In this document: positions 58,328-64,000 of the stretch, piece by piece | How positions within the stretch are numbered: position 1 is the stretch's first letter | How the letters are laid out: each line of letters starts with the position of its first letter | NCBI GenBank assembly: GCA_918026815.1 | Contig: CAKJVC010000057.1 | Location: 248,001 to 312,000 of the forward strand | DNA: 64,000 nt | Direction of reading: 5' to 3' | Source of the DNA: Chalara sp. BL73 | Taxonomy: Eukaryota; Ascomycota; Leotiomycetes; Helotiales | The notes under the pieces: generated by a model | Database searches by the model: none | What the model saw: only the letters and a program-made list of their open reading frames with translations | What the model was told of the DNA's origin: nothing | Program-made: the position numbers and the translations under genes

Positions 58328-60048
58328 ATGATTCCTCCCAAGACCTACCAGGTAAGCAGACAACATCCCCTCCACTCCATCCCGCCGCCTTGACGGCTAA
58401 CCATCCTCCTCCCAGTTTCTGGTCGGCGTCTTCGCGTCTCTGGGATCCTTCAATTATGGGTATGATGCACAGCCAGGAGCGAGAGCCAGAGCACCAGTCT
58501 AATAATCTTCGCGCAGTTATGATCTCGGTGTCATCGGAGGCAGTGTGGCCTCGGATTCTTTCAAGGCGGCATTCCATCCAGACGCAAATGAAGTGTACGA
58601 GCAAGCTCAATCTCTGTTTACTCTTGCTAACATGGTTGCAGTGGTGCTGTGGTGTCCCTCTTCACCGGAGGTGGCTTCTTTGGTGCAGCAGCTGCTGGTC
58701 CAATGGGTGATTGGTTTGGTCGCAGGCTCGCCATCATGATCGGTGCTATCATTTTCTGCATCGGTGGTGCCGTCCAAGCGGCAGGGAAAAACTTATCTTT
58801 CTTCTACTCTGGTCGAGCTATTGCTGGTGTGGGTGTTGGTGTCCTAGTCATGATTGTGCCGATGTATCAGGCTGAAATCGCTCATCCTTCAATTCGTGGC
58901 CGAGTCACTGGGTTGCAACAGCTCATGCTTGGTATTGGAGCTGTCTTCGCGAGTGAGTTATACCCGACCGATGGTGACCGTTCCGACTCTGACTCTACAT
59001 AGCATGGACTGTCTACGGCACTAACCTGCACTACGCCGGAAGCGAACAGTGGCGCATCCCTCTTGGTCTTCAAATTGTCCCAGCTGGAATTCTCGGGCTC
59101 ATGATCCTTCTCTTCCCAGAATCGCCGCGATGGCTCATCGACCATGGCAAAGAGCAAGAGGGGCTGAAGGTTCTCGCAAAGCTCCATGCCAATGGGAATG
59201 AAAGCGACCCTTGGGTTCAGGCCGAATACTTACAGATCCAATCGGCGATCGCTCAAGAGCACGAAGTGGAGGCGAAAGGCTATCGGGATCTGTTCACCGA
59301 TCGTTCTAGCTTCCGTCGACTTTTCTTAGTGACGGCTCTGCAGGCTTCGGTGCAAATGACCGGTGTGTCAGCAATCCAATATTTCACTCCTGATATCTAT
59401 AAAACGATCAACATCGGGACAACGGAATCTTTGAAGTATCAAGCTATCAGCAATGTGCTCTCAGTCCTCGCTCAGCTCTGTACCGTGCTGTTCATCGACA
59501 AGCTCGGTCGTCGCTGGCCATTGATTATTGGCAACGGCGTTAATTGCCTTTGCTTTATCATTGTAACTGCAACGATTGCCAGTTTCCCAAACCAATCTTT
59601 GGGAGTTCAAAACTCCCTCGGCTGGCTCTTCATCGTGACCAACTGGTTCTATCAAGTTTCCTTCTCCTTCACCTGTGGCTCCCTGTCGTGGATAATTCCC
59701 GCCGAAGTTTTTGACACCAAGACCCGCTCGAAGGGCATCTCAATTGGTGTCATGACATCCTTCGCTTTCAACACTATGATTGGACAGATCACCGCGCCCG
59801 CCATCGAGAACATTGGCTGGAGGTACTTTATCTTGTTTGTGGTTTGTAACTTCACAAACGCTATCTTTTTCTGGGCATTCATGCCTGAGACTAAGTTGCT
59901 GCCGCTCGAGGAGATGAATGCATTGTTTAATAGCACTGGTTGGTTTGTACCAGGGTCGACCCCGAAAAAGACGAGTGATTTAGACGCGAGGGTAGAGGAG
60001 GCCAGATTGGAGAAGGAGGGAATTGCTGGTGAACAGGTTGAAGGGTGA
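58328..60048 (+). CDS. Sugar transporter of the major facilitator superfamily
   Basis: Five exons, 58328-58351, 58416-58459, 58517-58594, 58642-58952 and 59003-60048, give 500 residues in one frame. The first exon codes only eight residues. Joining gives FNYGYDLGVIGG, the TM1 signature of fungal hexose transporters. GPMGDWFGRRLA is the MFS loop 2-3 motif, followed by PESPRWL in the centre, IDKLGRRWPL and PAEVFDTKTRSKG, with about 12 helices. Such proteins take up mono- or disaccharides by proton symport or facilitation. Its place after GH51 and GH78 genes suggests arabinose, rhamnose or a related pectin sugar, but no residue proves this. The stop overlaps a GTGAGT, so a longer spliced C-terminus is possible. 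The third exon ends with a GTACGA donor, a poor consensus. Confidence 0.9.
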
Positions 60049-63000
60049 GTTTAAGGTTACTAGATATATTTCAGTATAGGCGAATATTCAAGTTACATGT
60101 TTCACAAAAGATTTACTTTTCTCAACTTAGCGTCTATAAAGCAAAGTGGGCACACGCTTAGAGTGAGTTAAAAAAAAACCCCGGCACAACTATTTATTTT
60201 ACAATTTTGCAAAAATATCTCGATATATAGTATAAAACAAATTGTACATGATTTGATTAGCGGACTAAAAGGTAGGATTACTTTTGCTATTACTTGTTAT
60301 CTTAACAAAATTCTATTCTAATTTAAGGTTTGCTGTAAAATTGAAGAAATATAACAATGAAAACTAGTATAACTATCATTTATATGCTATTTTAATAATT
60401 ATAAACTTTAGTATAATATAAAAACAATAGTTTTATTAACTAGTCTGTTGGACATTGTCACGCTGCGTACTCAGTACAATGCAATGCAATACTCCTATTG
60501 ACAAAAGATCAAGTAAAGACTAAAAGCAATCTACTCCTACAAAAGTAGGCATGTTACCGGTCGACGTACGTAACAATTAGCAACAATGATATGTTTTTTC
60601 ATCGTCGTCATGTATATATTTAATTTTTGGGGCAGGGCGTGCCCCCACAACACCTCCTCCTTTTCGCAACGCTACAAGAACCAGAACATGGCTACAAGTT
60701 AAGAATAACCTGATACGGTTACTTTTATGAAACAGCCCTAAGTAATAAGCGCTTTAGGGTATGTTGAATGAGCATTTTTAAGCTCGTGTGGCGCGGCTCT
60801 GACAAATTAGACCTGCCAGCTAACCCTTTTTTTGCCATATGCATCCTCCGTCCCATGCTTGAGTTATGTTCTGCAACGAAGCGACATGCAGATCAACGCA
60901 GCTACAGCCGCGAGCAAGCACTTTCCAAAAACGTCAATAGTTAGCTTCCCCTACTGTGGCTGTATAAGCATGGGATGCGTATTACATAACCTGAGTAGTA
61001 TCTTAACCGCTGTAGCTCATCGTGATTCTTTATAAACACAGGATCCTTCGGTTCGTCATAATTCGTGTAAAACGAATCTGTCACTGTCTGTTTAGCTCGA
61101 TAAGCTGCTCCTTCGACCCCCACAAATCCATCATTTTGAAGGACAACGTATTCGATACATGCTAATTAGCACTCTCTCCGCAATCTAACCAGTATAAAAC
61201 CTCGGCTGGGCCAAATAAATGAAACCAATCGCAAACCTCAGGGATAAATAAAATTTCCCATAGTCCACAGCTGGCTTAAAAAATCTTCCCCGTCTAGAAG
61301 GGTGTCCTCCCGACGCCAGACTCCGCCGAATTGGCAAGATAAAATGCAAGGCGAGCACTATTGAATTGCGATGGCACTTGGCTTCCCATCTTAATGTACC
61401 CTTCTTTTCAGCGATGGTCATGATATTAACAGCTGGAGACATGCCGTCGAACTGCTGAGGTACGGAAATAGATCTATCTTCAAAGCACTAGGGCCTGGAT
61501 TGCTTAGGGTGAGCGCGTCGTATGTTGCTTTTACTATTGAGTAAATCGTTTCAGAGCACATAGCTAGATGCGCAGGATCACCGTATTCCCTTTTTGGTGT
61601 CGAAAGTTTTGATTAGTGACTTTGAGCTTCACCTCAGATATTCTGAGTGTTTGATTTTCTAGCGGGCTTTTTACACATGGTTCCATCGACCTTGCGTGGT
61701 TGCGGTAAAATTACCTTGCCATTCTTTGCTGCTCAGAATACTAATTATTATGTGAAACCCGTTGCTGGAATCGAAGTATCCTGACGATCTAGGTAAACTT
61801 GTTGGAGTGTTAGTTAGAGCGGGACTATAGCTTACGGTTCTGTGTGTCCTGGACTAAGTCCTACGGGGTAGTCGCCTATAAACTGGCTTGCCGTACAGAA
61901 TATATGAAGGGAAAGGATAGCAACAAAAAAGGGTAGAAGCTGCCTGTTGATGCTACACGTGGTTATGTCAAAGGCCGCTGTGATTTCAGATGCGCTTCTT
62001 GGAGTGGCGAGAGACTACAAGCGACGCAGATTTAAACAAGAAAGAGGGAGGACTCAAAGAGAGATTTGCTCCGTGGGGGTTGATGGGGGGATCATGTGTA
62101 GTGGAGGACCCAGGCGATATAGTTCGATAGTATGTGTTAGCTTCAATTAACCGCAGCTCCTGCTTCAGGAAGGGGGTGTAAATGGGCCTGCCGCTGTTTA
62201 AGTGGTCAGTGAGGGGAGTAGTCCAATTATTGGGTGCAATAGTGTGACGATGATTCTGAACTAGTGTTCCCAAAGGAAGTATGCTACTGTAAGCTGAACC
62301 ACTTTAAGTTTCGTAACATGTGGCCTATTTCCTAGGCACAGATCATACCAAACAAAAGATCACTGCGTCTACCCTTTCCATCTTCCTTTTTTATCAAACT
62401 AACACAAGGTAGCATAAGCCGACGGCGCTAAGACACGGCGCATGAATGACTCGTTCTCTCAAATTGCACATGTCTGATCTTTGACCAGTCTCCTCTGTCG
62501 CTCAGGAAATATAGTGGATCTGTCCCAGAGATTGACTCACCCAATTTTGAGGTAATATCGTATCGCATGCATCGAGGGACACATTCTACGACCGCCCCAA
62601 AGTTAAAGTCTTAGCTTTAAACTTTGCTTGCCTAGCCGCCCATTGATGCGAAAGAGAACTGGCTGGAAGAGAACCATGCGTGAGCTGTTGTAAAGCATCG
62701 CAAGTCTTATACAAGACACTGGATCCTTATTTCCCCAGTTTAGTTCCATCCAATCGTGGAAATTGGTGTTGAACCGTTCTGTCAAGCTATTTCTCTAATT
62801 ATGCGGCGATCATCAAAAAAGTTGAATAACCGCCTGCACCTCAGCTCACTTCTCGTAGACGGTCACGGTACAGCAAAGCTGACTTATTGTCTCATGGGAT
62901 ATGACTGAGAGCTGTGTACGATAGATGAAACAGATTACAGGCATAGGGGTAGGTGGATCACAAGATAAGAACATGCCACATCACAGCGAATGCTCTCTAC

Positions 63001-63663
63001 CATTTGACGGGTTGCAGATTTCCAATCTTTGAACTGGTCGGCCAATTGATATTCTAATAAAGGACATCAACTGACCGATTGAGCTATGTCCCAACGATCC
63101 CAGGCATGCGTTGTCTTTGTTATGTTTATGTAGCGATTATCCTGGCTTCAACTAGAGTTCCTAGGGAAGGGAGTGTTGATGTCTCTGTTAGACACAGAAC
63201 CGGTCGGCCAGTCAATTGATGCAGTGAGCGTTCCATCGAATATAGCGACTACCACATACAAACTCGATGCTCTGTAGCTGTATCAGATAAATCGACAGCC
63301 TTACTGCGAATATGAAATGCCAAGTGTTACCGCCTGTTTTATAGCCAATCCATATAGCGATCACGCTCTCTACAATTTAGTTTTCGATGACATAGACTGT
63401 CTTTTTTGTGGATATACCTATTAATCCTAGAACTTGCTATATAGTAAAAAGATATAAGCCCTATATCATGGACTTAATGCTTGTATTTTTATATTAAAAG
63501 TCTTCTCTATTGCAAAGCTTTTTGCCTTAGCCCAAAATTTGAAGTGTACCAGCTGCGCTTTACTAGCTAGAAGTTCTATGATTTGGACATAATATGAACT
63601 GATAGCAAAAATTACATTTAAAGCCTCGAGCTACATTTTCTTATTTTTATTAATGTCCCATGA
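60049..63663. other. Intergenic, fragments only
   Basis: About 3.6 kb without a supported gene. 60100-60450 is AT-rich. 60446-60652 begins TGTTG and ends CAACA but has no target duplication. Minus-strand frames at 60941-61123 and 61185-61442 look protein-like but are unrecognised. A minus-strand frame at 62603-62785 (RLAMLYNSSRMVLFQPVLF) resembles the middle domain of fungal Zn2Cys6 transcription factors and may be a scrap of one. Confidence 0.35.
63014..63095 (-). tRNA. Possible degenerate tRNA or tRNA-derived repeat
   Basis: On the minus strand, TAGCTCAATCGGT matches the polymerase III A box of a tRNA gene, and about 45 bases on, AGTTCAAAGATT resembles the B box. A full cloverleaf does not form cleanly: the acceptor stem pairs at only four or five positions. 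A related piece (cggtcggccagtcaattgatg) recurs near 63202-63222. I read it as a tRNA relic or the head of a SINE. Confidence 0.25.
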
Positions 63664-63894
63664 TGTCACGGCCCTACTTCGCTTAGAGCCCCTGGGGGCT
63701 CCGCCCCTGGCACCACAGGGCCTCGCTTACACTGGTCCCTGGCCAGTCTCCTGTATATAAAGCACTGCTTTCCTTCCTTTCTTCTGTCTGTAGCTTGTTC
63801 TCTTAGTTATAACAACTGACAGTCGTTCATACCTCTGAGTCCCTCTACCTGAGATCTGCGGATCGAGATCCTTGCTCGCTTCAAGTTGCTAACA
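63664..63894 (+). mobile_element. Probable LTR at the right edge of the window
   Basis: Begins TGTCACGGCCC and ends GCTAACA, with a TATATAAAG box at 63754-63762 and a GC-rich, hairpin-prone stretch (agcccctgggggctccgcc) before it. The flanks do not give a clean 5-bp duplication, although CATGA occurs at 63659-63663 and overlaps the 3' end at 63893-63897. The 3' part matches the first 30 bases of the window. Confidence 0.55.
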
Positions 63895-64000
63895 TGAGCC
63901 TTTTCGAAAGTTGTTGTACTCAATCATAAACCGCGCTTTGTTTAATATAAAAAACAATTAGTAGACATAATCGAAATATACGTGCATGTATGCGTTTGCG
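63895..64000. other. Right edge, nothing recognised
   Basis: AT-rich sequence after the probable LTR. If the LTR belongs to a full element, this would be its interior, but no tRNA primer-binding site was recognised. Confidence 0.3.

Noticed and set aside
60446..60652. LTR with TGTTG and CAACA ends
   Set aside because: The five-base flanks (TAGTC and CCTCC) do not match, and no second copy was seen.

Overview
The window looks like an accessory, repeat-rich stretch of a filamentous ascomycete chromosome (Pezizomycotina; the class is inferred from gene types, not proven). Reasons: short GT-AG introns (about 45-165 bp, often with CTAAC-like branch sites), fungal-only families (SesA-type NLR, DUF1996-WSC protein, cAMP-receptor-like GPCR), plant cell wall enzymes, solo LTRs, and a long AT-rich block with the look of repeat-induced point mutation (RIP). 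No bacterial operons, CRISPR arrays or origins were seen.

Layout. 94-1857 (-) is a multi-pass membrane protein of unknown role. 4533-7381 (-) is an NLR-like STAND protein (SesA, NB-ARC, TPR), transcribed divergently from a FAD amine oxidase (8033-10159, +, five coding exons). About 10.4-23.46 kb is a gene-poor, AT-rich transposon graveyard. It holds a TAAAAA hexamer array, three solo LTRs (10401-10596, 18227-18486, 19688-20037) and a 2.6-kb TIR element (20865-23461) with a 7-bp target duplication. The right TIR of that element supplies the last codons and the stop of the next gene, an intronless secreted sialate O-acetylesterase-like protein (23447-26188, -) of bacterial architecture. A second solo LTR of the 18.2-kb family lies at 27021-27259.

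28.7-33.3 kb holds a DUF1996 protein with two near-identical WSC domains and an AMP-dependent acyl-CoA ligase. 33.5-36.5 kb (-) is a dead copy of a FHIP/RAI16-family gene. 37-43.6 kb is mostly degenerate sequence with a broken ankyrin-repeat gene. 43.7-45.0 kb (+) encodes a seven-helix receptor, and 46.6-48.7 kb (+) a flavin-containing monooxygenase. 48.7-51.3 kb is repeat-rich and has a nested inverted repeat.

51.3-60.0 kb is a small plant-polysaccharide locus, all on the + strand: an intact GH51 alpha-L-arabinofuranosidase, a dead GH78 alpha-L-rhamnosidase, and an intact sugar transporter of the major facilitator superfamily. The arabinosidase could release arabinose from pectin side chains and the transporter could import a sugar; the rhamnosidase step is lost here. 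60-64 kb has no convincing gene, and a probable LTR lies at the right edge.

Exon structures were rebuilt by hand from splice sites and reading-frame continuity; every multi-exon model given keeps one open frame from ATG to stop. Both dead genes carry stops at TpA positions (CAA to TAA, TGG to TAG), as RIP would leave.
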